Source of the DNA: Janthinobacterium sp.
Lineage (GTDB): Bacteria; Pseudomonadota; Gammaproteobacteria; Burkholderiales; Burkholderiaceae_D
Length of the DNA: 64,000 bases
Reading direction: 5' to 3'
NCBI RefSeq assembly: GCF_009923995.1
Contig: NZ_RFSK01000007.1
Location: 62,001-126,000 of the forward strand
Part shown: positions 24,026 to 32,770 of the stretch, in pieces
How the letters are laid out: every line of letters begins with the position of its first letter
How positions within the stretch are numbered: position 1 is the first letter of the stretch
Program-made: the position numbers and the translations under genes
Notes under the pieces: generated by a model
The model's database searches: none
What the model saw: the letters and a program-made list of their open reading frames with translations, nothing else
Told to the model about the DNA's origin: nothing

Positions 24026-24925
24026 TTACACGTAGGCCGCCAGGGCGCCCTTCATTTTTTTCAGCGCCGCCACTTCGATCTGGCGGATGCGCTCGGCCGA
24101 TACGCCGAACTCTTCGGCCAGTGCGTGCAGGGTGGCGCCGGAACCGTCGTCGTTGGCCAGCCAGCGCGCTTCGATGATGCGGCGCGAACGGGCGTCCAGC
24201 TTGGACAGTGCCGTTTCCAGGCCTTCCGATTGCAAACGCGTCACTTGCTCCGCTTCCAGCACCTTGGTCGGCTCGCTCTGCTCCGACGACAGGTAGGCGA
24301 TCGGCGAAAACTTGTCGTCTTCATCGTCGGTCGGCGATTCCAGGGCGATGTCGCGGCCGCTCAGGCGCGTTTCCATCTCGATCACTTCCTCGCGCTTCAC
24401 ATCGAGCAGCTTGGCCAGCGCATCGATCTGTTTCGGCGTCATCGCATCCAGACCCGTCTTGTGGCTGCGCAGGTTGAAGAACAGCTTGCGCTGTGCCTTC
24501 GTCGTCGCCACCTTGACCAGGCGCCAGTTTTTCAGGATGTACTCGTGCATCTCGGCTTTCACCCAGTGCATGGCGTACGATACCAGGCGCACGCCCTGGT
24601 CCGGATCGAAGCGTTTCACGGCTTTCATCAAGCCGATATTGCCTTCCTGAATCAGGTCGGCGTGCGGCAAGCCATAGCCCAGGTAGCCGCGGGCAATCGA
24701 GACCACCAGGCGCAGGTGCGACAGCACCAGCTCTTGCGCGGCGGCCAGGTCATTTTTCTCACGCAGGCGTTTCGCCAGCGAAATTTCTTCGTCGTGGGTC
24801 AACATGGGCAGACGATTCACGGCCGAGATATAGGCGTCGATATTGCCCAGATTGCCAGTGAACCCGAGGCCCAGCGCGTTATTTTTGGTCGGAACCAATG
24901 CGGACGTTGCGGACATCATAGTCAT
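24026..24925 (-). CDS. rpoH: RNA polymerase sigma-32 factor
   Basis: A 299-residue heat-shock sigma factor. Region 2 is clear (LVLSHLRLVVSIARGYLGYGLPHADLIQEGNIGLMKAVKRFDP, YAMHWVKAEMHEYIL). The RpoH box follows (TTKAQRKLFFNLRSHK), and region 4 ends ALAEEFGVSAERIRQIEVAALKKMKGAL. The start at 24925 has GGGAG five bases upstream; a longer reading to 24991 has no support. The gene follows ftsYEX in the same direction but has its own CIRCE-containing promoter. RpoH directs transcription of chaperone and protease genes. Confidence 0.97.
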   Translation of the reverse strand: MTMMSATSALVPTKNNALGLGFTGNLGNIDAYISAVNRLPMLTHDEEISLAKRLREKNDLAAAQELVLSHLRLVVSIARGYLGYGLPHADLIQEGNIGLMKAVKRFDPDQGVRLVSYAMHWVKAEMHEYILKNWRLVKVATTKAQRKLFFNLRSHKTGLDAMTPKQIDALAKLLDVKREEVIEMETRLSGRDIALESPTDDEDDKFSPIAYLSSEQSEPTKVLEAEQVTRLQSEGLETALSKLDARSRRIIEARWLANDDGSGATLHALAEEFGVSAERIRQIEVAALKKMKGALAAYV

Positions 24926-25400
24926 GTTTTCTCCCTCGTAGTCTTGCTTTGTTCCAGTTGGCCCTGTCACGCGACAGGGTCCATTTTTCATTCGTTTTTG
25001 CGTATTCGGTCTTGCACTTCGCAGATCGCGGCACCATCTTCATCTGGCGTCCATGGCGGTTCTGCCTTGGTATGTCCCTATATTAGCACTCTCTGCTTGA
25101 GAGTGCCAATCGGCACATTTAATCGTCCTGATAGCCTAAATACTATGGCGATTTACTAGTTGATACTTTATCTGAAATGCGCCGCCAGGGCGCATGGTGA
25201 CTGCAGTGTGCACCGCTTTGCGCTTGCCCGAAAGGGCCACACCCTTCTTCATGACAACAGGCATAGTCTACGGCCGCAAGCTGAAGCGAACCTTAAGAAT
25301 ACTTGCTTAATATCAAGATAACAGCAGTATGGGGCGAATAGTAAAAAAACAAGAGGCGGTCAGCATGGCGGCACTGCGGGCGCCGCCATGTGGGGGAAGG
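24926..25400. other. ftsX-rpoH intergenic region
   Basis: 475 bases without a gene. It holds the rpoH promoter with CIRCE element (25080-25109) and the 154-base rpoH leader. Between 25110 and 25400 I see nothing I can assign apart from AT-rich patches; no clear terminator for ftsX was found. Confidence 0.6.
25080..25109 (-). promoter_or_regulatory. CIRCE element inside the rpoH promoter
   Basis: The top strand reads TTAGCACTC (25083-25091), nine bases, GAGTGCCAA (25101-25109). This is the HrcA operator CIRCE with one mismatch in the right arm. On the bottom strand a sigma-70 promoter overlaps it: -35 TTGGCA (25109-25104), 18-base spacer, -10 TAATAT (25085-25080). HrcA bound here would block polymerase directly. 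This places rpoH under HrcA control as well as its own growth-temperature control. Confidence 0.85.
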
Positions 25401-26321
25401 TCAGTTCAGGCGCGCCAGGTGGCGCTGCACGCAGAGGAAGGCGCCGATCAGGCCCAGGCCGGCGCTCAGGGCCAGCAAGCCGGCCATCGGCAGGGGCGCC
25501 AGCGGCACCAGCTGGAATTCGGACGCATACAGGCGGGCAAACTCGGCGATCGCCGTATTGAGCGGCTGCAAGGCCAGCGCCACGGCACCGAGGGCCAGCG
25601 CGCCGGCGCACAGGCCCAGCAGGGCGCCCGTGTAATAGAAGGGGCGGTGGATGAAGGTATCCGTCGCGCCGATCAGTTTCGAGATGCTGATTTCATCGCG
25701 CTGCTGCATCACCTGCAGGCGGATGGTGTTGAAGACCACGGCGATGACCGCCACGCCCAGGGTAATGGCCAGCAGCAGCAGTACCAAGCGCAGCACGCCC
25801 AGCAGGGCCGCCAGGCGCTTGACCCAGGCCGAATCGACTTGCGCCGATTCCACGCCGGGCAGGTGGCGCAGCTGTTCCGCCACGGCATCGACGTCCTGCG
25901 CCTCGCTGGCGCTGTTGAAGGCATCGAGTTTCAGCACATAGCTGTCGGGCAGGGGATTGTCGCCCAGGGTGCTGAGCACGTCGGCCAGGCCGTTCTTGTT
26001 CTTCAGGGTATCGAGTGCCTGTTCGCGCGGGATGAAGACGATCTTCGCCTTCTGGTCGTGCACGATCTTGCGCATCTCGCCGGCCAGCGCCACGGCCTGC
26101 TCGCGCGGCGTGTCGATCTTCAGGAAGACGCTGATTTCCGGGTCGACGGACATCTGTTCCGACATGGGGCGCACATTGTCGAGCATGGTCAAGCCGGCGA
26201 ACGGCAGCGACAGGGCGATGGCGACGACGACGACGTTGAGCAGGAAGCCGCCCGGCGACTTGCGCAGGTGGATCAGCGCCGAACCGAGCGCGAAGCGGTG
26301 TTGACGGAACCAGCCCCTCAT
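25401..26321 (-). CDS. ftsX: Cell division protein FtsX
   Basis: A 306-residue membrane subunit of the FtsEX complex, which activates septal peptidoglycan hydrolases. It has a cytoplasmic N terminus, first helix near residue 30 (LLNVVVVAIALSLPFAGLTML), a periplasmic domain (about 55-165, PEISVFLKIDTPREQ) and three C-terminal helices, as in the family. Its start overlaps the ftsE stop by four bases. The order ftsY-ftsE-ftsX-rpoH is the classical one. Confidence 0.94.
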   Translation of the reverse strand: MRGWFRQHRFALGSALIHLRKSPGGFLLNVVVVAIALSLPFAGLTMLDNVRPMSEQMSVDPEISVFLKIDTPREQAVALAGEMRKIVHDQKAKIVFIPREQALDTLKNKNGLADVLSTLGDNPLPDSYVLKLDAFNSASEAQDVDAVAEQLRHLPGVESAQVDSAWVKRLAALLGVLRLVLLLLAITLGVAVIAVVFNTIRLQVMQQRDEISISKLIGATDTFIHRPFYYTGALLGLCAGALALGAVALALQPLNTAIAEFARLYASEFQLVPLAPLPMAGLLALSAGLGLIGAFLCVQRHLARLN

Positions 26322-27055
26322 GCGCGTTCTCCTTCGCCATCATCCAGGCCGGGCGCGAAATCGGGGTCGGGCGGGGCGAACACGGGCGCCTGCGTGGCCT
26401 TGTCGATGGCCACCAGCTGGCCGTTTTTCAGGTGGATCACGCGGGCGGCGGCATCGAGCATCTGTTCGTCATGGCTGGAAATGAGGCAGGTCACGCCCAC
26501 GGAATGGAAGGCCTTCAGGGCGTCGAGCACCTTGTCGGCGCTGGCGCGGTCCAAGTTGGCCGTCGGTTCGTCGGCCAGGATGATCTGCGGCCGGTTGACG
26601 ATGGCGCGCGCGATCGACACGCGCTGCTGCTCGCCGCCCGACAGCGACAGGGGACGGGCGAGGGCGCGGTCGAGCAGGCCGACTTTATCCAGCGCGGCGC
26701 GCGCGCGCTGCTCGGCGGCGGTCTTGTGGGCGCCGACGACGAGCAGCGGCAGCATGACGTTGGCCAGGATGGAGCGGTCGTTGAGCAGTTTCTGCTGCTG
26801 GAAGATCAGTCCCATGTTACGGCGCAGGAAGGGCACGCCGGCCGGCTTGAGCTTGGCCATGTCCTGCCCATTGACGATCAGCTTGCCCGACGTGGGGCGT
26901 TCCATGGCGGCGATCATTTTCAGCAGGGTGGATTTGCCGGCGCCGGACGGGCCGGCCAGGAAGACCAGCTCGCCCTTGGCAATATTCAGCGAAATGTCGC
27001 TGAGCGCCACTGCGTCGGAGGTGTATTGCTTGGAGACGTGCTGAAATTCAATCAT
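26318..27055 (-). CDS. ftsE: Cell division ATP-binding protein FtsE
   Basis: A 245-residue ABC ATPase beginning MIEFQHVSKQY. It has Walker A GPSGAGKST (about residues 36-44), the Q-loop region GLIFQQQKLL, signature LSGGEQQRVSIARAI, Walker B ILADEPTANLD and H-loop SSHD. It powers FtsX. It is slightly longer than the E. coli protein (222), the extra being an acidic tail (PPDPDFAPGLDDGEGE). It lies 8 bases downstream of ftsY. Confidence 0.96.
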   Translation of the reverse strand: MIEFQHVSKQYTSDAVALSDISLNIAKGELVFLAGPSGAGKSTLLKMIAAMERPTSGKLIVNGQDMAKLKPAGVPFLRRNMGLIFQQQKLLNDRSILANVMLPLLVVGAHKTAAEQRARAALDKVGLLDRALARPLSLSGGEQQRVSIARAIVNRPQIILADEPTANLDRASADKVLDALKAFHSVGVTCLISSHDEQMLDAAARVIHLKNGQLVAIDKATQAPVFAPPDPDFAPGLDDGEGERA

Positions 27056-27063
27056 GTAGGGGC

Positions 27064-28131
27064 TTATCCGAGCAGCGCTTCGACAAATTCGGCAGCCACG
27101 AAGGGCTGCAAGTCTTCAATTTTCTCACCGATACCGATGAAATACACGGGCACGGGGCGCACGCGGGCGATGGCCGCCAGCACGCCGCCCTTGGCGGTAC
27201 CGTCCAGCTTGGTGATCACCAGGCCGCTCAGCTGCAGGGCATCGTCGAAGGCCTTGACCTGGGTCAAGGCGTTCTGGCCCGTGTTGCCGTCGATGACGAG
27301 CAGGGTTTCATGCGGCGCGCCATCCATGCCCTTGCCGATCACGCGCTTGATTTTCTTCAATTCTTCCATCAGGTGCAACTGCGTCGGCAGGCGGCCCGCC
27401 GTGTCGACCATCACCACGTCGATGCCGCGCGCCTTGGCCGACTGCACCGAGTCGTAGGCCACGGCGGCCGGGTCGCCCGATTCCTGGGAAATCACGGTGA
27501 CGTTGTTGCGTTCGCCCCACACCATCAGCTGCTCGCGCGCGGCGGCGCGGAAGGTGTCGCCGGCGGCCAGCAGCACGGACTGGTTATTCGACTGCATGTG
27601 CTTGGCCAGCTTGCCGATGGTGGTGGTCTTGCCGGCGCCATTCACGCCGGAAATCATCATCACCAGCGGCTTGTGGCGGCCCAGCTCGAAGCGTTTTTCC
27701 AGCGGCAGCAAGAGTTCGATGAGCAGCACTTTCAGGGCGGCCTTGACGGCGGCGGCGTCGAGCAGCTTGTCTTCCTTGACCTTTTTCTTCAGTTCCGTCA
27801 GCAGGAACTCGGTGGCGTCGATGCCCGCGTCGGACATCAGCAGCGCCGCTTCCAGCTCCTCGTACAGGGCCTCGTCGATCTTCGCGCCGACGAACAGCAC
27901 GGACAGGGTGTTCGAGGTCTTCGACAGGCCCGCCTTCAGGCGCGTCATCCACGATCTTTTCTCGGGTTCGGCGGCCACGATCACGGGCACGACTTCGGCC
28001 GGCGCGCCAGTCAATGGCGCGGCCGGCGCAGCGGATGCTGGCGCGGCAGGCGGCGTGGCGGCGGGAGGGACGAGGGGCTCGGCTGGCGCGGCCTCGGGGG
28101 CGACGGGTTTTTTCTTGAAGAAACTAAACAT
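27064..28131 (-). CDS. ftsY: Signal recognition particle receptor FtsY
   Basis: A 355-residue SRP GTPase that docks ribosome-SRP complexes at the inner membrane. After a short N-terminal MFSFFKKKP comes a Pro/Ala-rich linker (residues about 10-50), then the helical N domain and the G domain with GVNGAGKTTTIGKLA (G1), DTAGRLPTQ (G3), TKLDGTAKGG (G4) and the end GIGEKIEDLQPFVAAEFVEALLG. ATG 28131 is chosen; an extension to 28221 would add 30 non-conserved residues. First gene of ftsYEX. Confidence 0.96.
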   Translation of the reverse strand: MFSFFKKKPVAPEAAPAEPLVPPAATPPAAPASAAPAAPLTGAPAEVVPVIVAAEPEKRSWMTRLKAGLSKTSNTLSVLFVGAKIDEALYEELEAALLMSDAGIDATEFLLTELKKKVKEDKLLDAAAVKAALKVLLIELLLPLEKRFELGRHKPLVMMISGVNGAGKTTTIGKLAKHMQSNNQSVLLAAGDTFRAAAREQLMVWGERNNVTVISQESGDPAAVAYDSVQSAKARGIDVVMVDTAGRLPTQLHLMEELKKIKRVIGKGMDGAPHETLLVIDGNTGQNALTQVKAFDDALQLSGLVITKLDGTAKGGVLAAIARVRPVPVYFIGIGEKIEDLQPFVAAEFVEALLG

Positions 28132-28285
28132 GGATGTGTGGTGGCGGGTGCTGACCTTAGGCCCGGCGGCGCCGGACACTGTTGATCCGGCTATTCTACC
28201 AGAGCGCGCCCGGCCCTTCATGCTTTACTGTTCGATTGGCAACATTGCGCGGGTATCCACGGAGATCGCCGCAGTTCCCTCGCGT

Positions 28286-29269
28286 TTAATGGGTTTGCAG
28301 GGCGTCGGCCTGGTGGCGGCGGCGCCAGTCGGCGATGCTTTCCTCGACCTGGCGCAAGTCCAGCACGTGCAGGAAGGGCGGCGGGCGGCGCGACAGGGCA
28401 GGGCTGCGTCCGCCGGCCCACACTTCCACCGCGGCCGGCAGGCTCGCCTGCAGCTGGCGCAGGCTGTCGCGCGTCTGGCGTTCCTTGCTGGCGCTGGAAA
28501 ACGACAGCGCCACGATGTCGGCCCGCTGCGCGCGGGCGGCCGCGACGATGTCCGTCAGCGGGGTTTCGACGCCCAGCGACATGCAGTGCGCGCCCGCCGC
28601 CACGCACAGCGCCTCGGCCATCAGCAGCCCCAGGCCATGGCGCTCCTGCGGCAGGGTACTGAGGACGATGCGCGGCGTGCGCGTGCTGGGGCTGCTTTGC
28701 TGCGGCAATGAAAAAATCGCGTGGCGCATCACCGTCTGCAGGGTTTCGCTATACAGGTGTTCTTCGTACACGGCCAGCTCGCCGCAGGCCCACGCCTCGC
28801 CCACCATGCCGGTGAGGGGGGCGATGACGTCGATGGTGAAGGCCCTTAAGCCCAGCACGGCCAGGGCCTGGCGCAGGGCGTCGCCCAATTCCGCCATCTG
28901 GTGGCCGCGGCACAGGGCCAGGTAATGCCCCAGCTGCGCCGGTGGCGCGGCCGGGGCAGGCGTGCCCGCACTGGCCAGCTGCTGCAGCTGAAGGGTGCTG
29001 TGCTGCATGATTTTACCCGGACGAAAACCCAGGTCCAGCAGGCGCTTGACCATGCGCAGTTTTTGCACCTGATCGGCTGGATAGCTGCGTTCGCCAAAGG
29101 CATCGCGCTGCGGTTGGGGGAAGGCGTAGCGGCGCTCCCAGACGCGCAAGGTTTCCTTGGCCAGCCCGGTGTCGCGCTCGACATCGCTGATGCTGAAGGC
29201 AGGAGAGAGTTGCAGGTCAGTATCCATACCAGGGGGCGTGCTCGCATGCCGAAAGATCGTGTCTGGCAT
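28286..29269 (-). CDS. MerR-family regulator with B12-binding domain (CarH/LitR-like photoreceptor)
   Basis: A 327-residue regulator. A MerR winged helix (FSISDVERDTGLAKETLRVWERRYAFPQPQRD) is followed by a four-helix B12-cap domain with W-x9-EH (Trp160, Glu170-His171) and a cobalamin-binding Rossmann domain with ERHGLG (His211 as the Co ligand in the ExHxxG variant of DxHxxG). Wx9EH is the hallmark of adenosylcobalamin-dependent light sensors such as CarH: in darkness a DNA-bound tetramer, in light released. Start 29269 has a GGGAAGG site; ATG 29227 is an alternative. Divergent from the lipid/oxidoreductase operon that it probably represses. Confidence 0.9.
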   Translation of the reverse strand: MPDTIFRHASTPPGMDTDLQLSPAFSISDVERDTGLAKETLRVWERRYAFPQPQRDAFGERSYPADQVQKLRMVKRLLDLGFRPGKIMQHSTLQLQQLASAGTPAPAAPPAQLGHYLALCRGHQMAELGDALRQALAVLGLRAFTIDVIAPLTGMVGEAWACGELAVYEEHLYSETLQTVMRHAIFSLPQQSSPSTRTPRIVLSTLPQERHGLGLLMAEALCVAAGAHCMSLGVETPLTDIVAAARAQRADIVALSFSSASKERQTRDSLRQLQASLPAAVEVWAGGRSPALSRRPPPFLHVLDLRQVEESIADWRRRHQADALQTH

Positions 29270-29397
29270 TTTACGCCTTCCCTTGCCCCGGACCAAATAG
29301 CTGAATCCGATTGGAAATTGCCAGCGTATAAGTTTTTGAACGGATTCGCTGCCTCATTGACATAGCTCAATATTTCACTGACTATCGATGAAGCGCA

Positions 29398-29414
29398 TTT
29401 TGTCCAGGACAAAA
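29398..29414. promoter_or_regulatory. 17-base palindrome, candidate CarH/LitR operator
   Basis: TTTTGTCCAGGACAAAA is a perfect inverted repeat centred on one base. It lies 19 bases before the flavin oxidoreductase start in the region shared with the CarH-like gene. A TTGACA (29357-29362) lies upstream with only a weak -10 seventeen bases later. Binding by the CarH-like protein is inferred from position and symmetry. Confidence 0.5.
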
Positions 29415-29432
29415 CTCTATACAGGTGCACTC

Positions 29433-30743
29433 ATGAAAATCGCCGTCGTCGGTGCGGGAATTGCAGGACTGTCGTGTGCTTATCGCCTGGCGCAAGCGGG
29501 CCAGGATGTCACCCTGTATGAAGCGGGGGCGTATTTTGGCGGCCACAGCCATACGGTGGATGTCACGCTCGACGGCGTCACGCATGGCGTCGACACGGGT
29601 TTTCTCGTGTTTAACCACGCCACCTATCCCAACCTGGTGCAGTTGTTCGATGAACTCGGTGTCGAAGCGGCCGACAGCGACATGTCGTTTTCCGTGAAGA
29701 TGCCCATGGGAGCGTCGCCCGATGCCCGCGTGCTGGAATGGGCGGGCGCCAGCCTCGATACGGTGTTTGCCCAGCGCAGCAACCTGCTGCGCCCCGCCTT
29801 CCTGCGCATGTTGCGCGACATCCTGCGTTTCAACGGGCAGGCCAGCGCCATCGCCACGGCCGCCTTGCCCGCGCCGGCCCTGTCGCTGGGGGAATTTCTC
29901 GACCTGCACGGCTATGGCGAGGAATTCCGCCACTGGTATCTGCTGCCGATGGCGGCCTGCATCTGGTCGTGCCCGGCGCGCCAGATGCTGGCCTTTCCTC
30001 TCGCCACCTTCATCCGCTTCTGCCACAACCACGGTTTGCTGCAGGTCAATGACCGGCCACAGTGGCGCACGGTGCGGGGCGGCTCGCGCGTGTACGTGGA
30101 GAAATTGCTGGCGGGCATCCCGCAACAGCGCCTGGCCTGTCCCGTGCTGGCCGTACGGCGCCAGCCGCAGGGCGGCGCGCGCATGATCGAGCTGCACACG
30201 GCGGCCGGCGTCGAGCACGCCGACCATGTCGTGCTGGCCTGCCACAGCGATCAGGCGCTGGCCCTGCTGGGCGACCTGCGCGACGAAGAGCGGCAAGTGC
30301 TCGCCGCCGTGCGCTACCAGCCCAACCGCGCCGTGCTGCACACGGATGCCTCCTGCCTGCCGCGACGCCGCAAGGCGTGGTCGGCCTGGAATTACCAGGG
30401 CCGCGCGGCGCAGGACGGCGAGGCGCCGCAAGTGTGCGTGCATTATTTGCTGAACCAGCTGCAGCCGCTGCCGTTCAGCACCCCCGTCCTCGTGTCGCTC
30501 AACCCCCTCGACGAACCGGACCCGGCGGCCATCATCGACGAGTTTTCCTATGCCCACCCCGTGTTCGACGGGGCCGCCATCGCCGCCCAGGCGCGCCTGG
30601 CCGGCTTCCAGGGCACGCAGCACACGTGGTTTGCGGGCGCCTGGACGGGCTACGGCTTCCATGAAGACGGCTTGAAGTCGGGCCTGGGCGTGGCCGCCGC
30701 GCTGAACGCCATGGCGGCGGCGGAGCACTATCATGCCGCGTGA
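29433..30743 (+). CDS. FAD-dependent oxidoreductase (amine oxidase-like)
   Basis: A 436-residue flavoprotein opening with the Rossmann dinucleotide motif VVGAGIAGLSCAYRLAQAGQDVTLYEA (residues 4-30), then GGHSHTVDVTL and DTGFLVFNHATYPNL. The C-terminal FAD segment is WFAGAWTGYGFHEDGLKSGLGVAAAL. Close relatives are the NAD(P)-binding/amine-oxidase-like proteins co-regulated with cyclopropane-synthase genes in the singlet-oxygen response of Rhodobacter-type bacteria. A role in modifying unsaturated fatty acyl chains is plausible. ATG 29433 is chosen since the glycine motif must be near the N terminus. First gene of the eight-gene operon. Confidence 0.88.
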   Translation: MKIAVVGAGIAGLSCAYRLAQAGQDVTLYEAGAYFGGHSHTVDVTLDGVTHGVDTGFLVFNHATYPNLVQLFDELGVEAADSDMSFSVKMPMGASPDARVLEWAGASLDTVFAQRSNLLRPAFLRMLRDILRFNGQASAIATAALPAPALSLGEFLDLHGYGEEFRHWYLLPMAACIWSCPARQMLAFPLATFIRFCHNHGLLQVNDRPQWRTVRGGSRVYVEKLLAGIPQQRLACPVLAVRRQPQGGARMIELHTAAGVEHADHVVLACHSDQALALLGDLRDEERQVLAAVRYQPNRAVLHTDASCLPRRRKAWSAWNYQGRAAQDGEAPQVCVHYLLNQLQPLPFSTPVLVSLNPLDEPDPAAIIDEFSYAHPVFDGAAIAAQARLAGFQGTQHTWFAGAWTGYGFHEDGLKSGLGVAAALNAMAAAEHYHAA

Positions 30744-31530
30744 TGCCCACCCGCCCACGGTGCCGCAGCCGCAGCTGTGCCTGGGGCTGGTGCGCCATGC
30801 GCGCCTGCGGCCCCGCCCGCACGCCTTCAGCTACGGCATGTTTTACCTGCGCCTGCCCCTGCGCAGCATGGGGCTGCAGGATTTTCCTGCCCGTTTGATC
30901 TCGCGCAACCGCGCCAACGTGCTGTCCTTCCGCGACAGCGACCATGGCGACGGCACGACGCCGCTGCTGGCGTGGATCGATGGCCTGCTGCGCCAGCATG
31001 GCGTGGACGATGCGGCAGGGGAAATCTGGCTGCAGACCATGCCGCGCATGTTCGGCTATGTCTTCAATCCCGTCAGTTTCTGGTTTTGCCACCGTGCCGA
31101 CGGGGCGCTGCGCGCCGTGCTCTGCGATGTGCGCAATACCTTTGGCGAGCGCCACCTGTACCTGCTCGACCAGGGCGGCCCCATCGCATATGGCAGCGAA
31201 TTGCGCGCCAGCAAGATTTTCCACGTCTCGCCATTTTGCAAGGTGGAAGGGCAGTACCGCTTCCGCTTCCTGCGCAACAGCGAACAGGGCGGCGAGCGGC
31301 ACCTGGCGCGGGTCGATTACGACGACCTGGACGGCCCGCTGCTGCAGACGAGCCTGTCCGGCACGGCGCGGCCCCTGCGCGACGCCGCCATCGCACACGC
31401 CCTGCTGCGCTATCCCCTGATGACCCTGGGCGTGATGGCCCGCATCCACTGGCAGGCGCTGCGCCTGTGGCTGCGCCGCGTGCCGTTTTTCAGCAAACCC
31501 CTTCCCCCACAAGAAAAGGTGTCCCGATGA
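30733..31530 (+). CDS. DUF1365 family protein
   Basis: A 265-residue protein of DUF1365 (LCLGLVRHARLRPRPHAFSYGMFYLRLPL, LQTMPRMFGYVFNPVSFWFCHRADG, KIFHVSPFCKVEGQYRFRF). The family almost always sits next to a flavin oxidoreductase and a cyclopropane synthase, as here. No reaction is established to my knowledge; acyl-chain chemistry is inferred from partners. Its start overlaps the oxidoreductase by 11 bases and its stop overlaps the next start in ATGA. Confidence 0.88.
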   Translation: MPRDAHPPTVPQPQLCLGLVRHARLRPRPHAFSYGMFYLRLPLRSMGLQDFPARLISRNRANVLSFRDSDHGDGTTPLLAWIDGLLRQHGVDDAAGEIWLQTMPRMFGYVFNPVSFWFCHRADGALRAVLCDVRNTFGERHLYLLDQGGPIAYGSELRASKIFHVSPFCKVEGQYRFRFLRNSEQGGERHLARVDYDDLDGPLLQTSLSGTARPLRDAAIAHALLRYPLMTLGVMARIHWQALRLWLRRVPFFSKPLPPQEKVSR

Positions 31531-32768
31531 GCTCCGATTCCCTGCCGACCGGCCTGCATGCACGCAGCAGCGCGGCTGCTGATCACCCGCAAGCCCACCT
31601 GGACGCGCCCGCGTCCGCCCGCGTGATCCTGCGCCTGCTCGACAAACTGCAATGGGGCGCCTTGCGCCTGCGCACGCCCGATGGCAGCGTCCTGCTGTAC
31701 GGCGATGGCGGCCATCCCGTCACCCTGGACCTGCACAACTGGCGCCTGTGTTCGGCCGTGCTGCGCTCGGGCGACATCGGCTTTGCCGAAACGTTTATCG
31801 CGGGCGACTGGCGCACGGATAATTTGCCGGGCTTGATCGAGTTGATGATACGCAACCGCGCGCAAGTCGAGTCTTTGATCTACGGCAACTGGTGGGGCAA
31901 TCTCGTCTACAAGGTGCGGCATTTGCTCAACCGCAATTCGCGCGCCGGCAGCAGGAAGAATATCCACGCCCATTACGACATCGGCAACGCCTTCTATCAG
32001 CTGTGGCTGGACCCGTCGATGACGTATTCCAGCGCCCTGTTTAGCGAAGGCGCCAGCCTGGAGGCGGCGCAGGAGGCGAAATACCGCCGCATCGCGGACC
32101 AGCTGCGGCTGCCGCCGGGCGCCCGCGTGCTGGAAATCGGCTGCGGCTGGGGCGGCTTTGCAGAAACGGCGGCGCGCAGCTACGGCGCCCACGTGACGGG
32201 TCTGACCCTGTCCACCGAGCAACTGGCGTATGCGCGCCAGCGCCTGCAGGCGGCGGGGCTGGCAGCCCAGGCCGACCTGCAGCTGTGCGATTACCGCGAC
32301 AGCGCCGGCCAGTACGATGCCATCGCCTCGATCGAAATGTTCGAGGCCGTGGGTCAAAGCTACTGGCCCGGCTATTTCGAATGCGTGGCGCGCAACCTGA
32401 AGCAGGGCGGCCGCGCCTGCATCCAGACCATCGTCATCGCCGACGAGCTGTTCGAGCGCTACAGCAAGAGCACGGATTTTATTCAACAGTACATCTTCCC
32501 GGGCGGCATGTTGCCATCGCCTGCCGAATTTCGCCGCGCCGCCGAAGCCCAGGGCCTGCGCGTGGAAGACGCCTTCAGCTTCGGCCTCGATTACGCGGAA
32601 ACCCTGCGCCAGTGGCGCGCCAGTTTCCTGGCCCAGCGCGTGGCGCTGGAAAAGCAGGGCTTCGACGGGTGTTTCCTGCTGACCTGGGAGTTTTACCTGG
32701 CGTACTGCGAGGCCGCCTTCCAGGCGCACAACACGGATGTGATGCAATTTACCCTGATCAAGGAGTGA
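31527..32768 (+). CDS. Cyclopropane-fatty-acyl-phospholipid synthase family methyltransferase
   Basis: A 413-residue SAM-dependent enzyme that adds a methylene or methyl group to the double bond of membrane phospholipid acyl chains. Visible marks: HAHYDIGNAFYQLWLDPSMTYSSALF (about residues 148-173), SAM motif VLEIGCGWGGFAETAA (about 200-215), IEMFEAVGQSYWPGYF, FIQQYIFPGGMLPS and the C-terminal block CFLLTWEFYLAYCEAAF. In the operon with flavin oxidoreductase and DUF1365, it may make branched or furan fatty acids rather than plain cyclopropanes. Translationally coupled to DUF1365. Confidence 0.92.
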   Translation: MSSDSLPTGLHARSSAAADHPQAHLDAPASARVILRLLDKLQWGALRLRTPDGSVLLYGDGGHPVTLDLHNWRLCSAVLRSGDIGFAETFIAGDWRTDNLPGLIELMIRNRAQVESLIYGNWWGNLVYKVRHLLNRNSRAGSRKNIHAHYDIGNAFYQLWLDPSMTYSSALFSEGASLEAAQEAKYRRIADQLRLPPGARVLEIGCGWGGFAETAARSYGAHVTGLTLSTEQLAYARQRLQAAGLAAQADLQLCDYRDSAGQYDAIASIEMFEAVGQSYWPGYFECVARNLKQGGRACIQTIVIADELFERYSKSTDFIQQYIFPGGMLPSPAEFRRAAEAQGLRVEDAFSFGLDYAETLRQWRASFLAQRVALEKQGFDGCFLLTWEFYLAYCEAAFQAHNTDVMQFTLIKE

Positions 32769-32770
32769 CC

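Noticed and set aside
29357-29385. TTGACA at 29357 as a standard sigma-70 promoter for the flavin oxidoreductase operon
   Set aside because: The sequence 17 bases downstream (GACTAT) is a poor -10; kept only as a candidate within the operator discussion.
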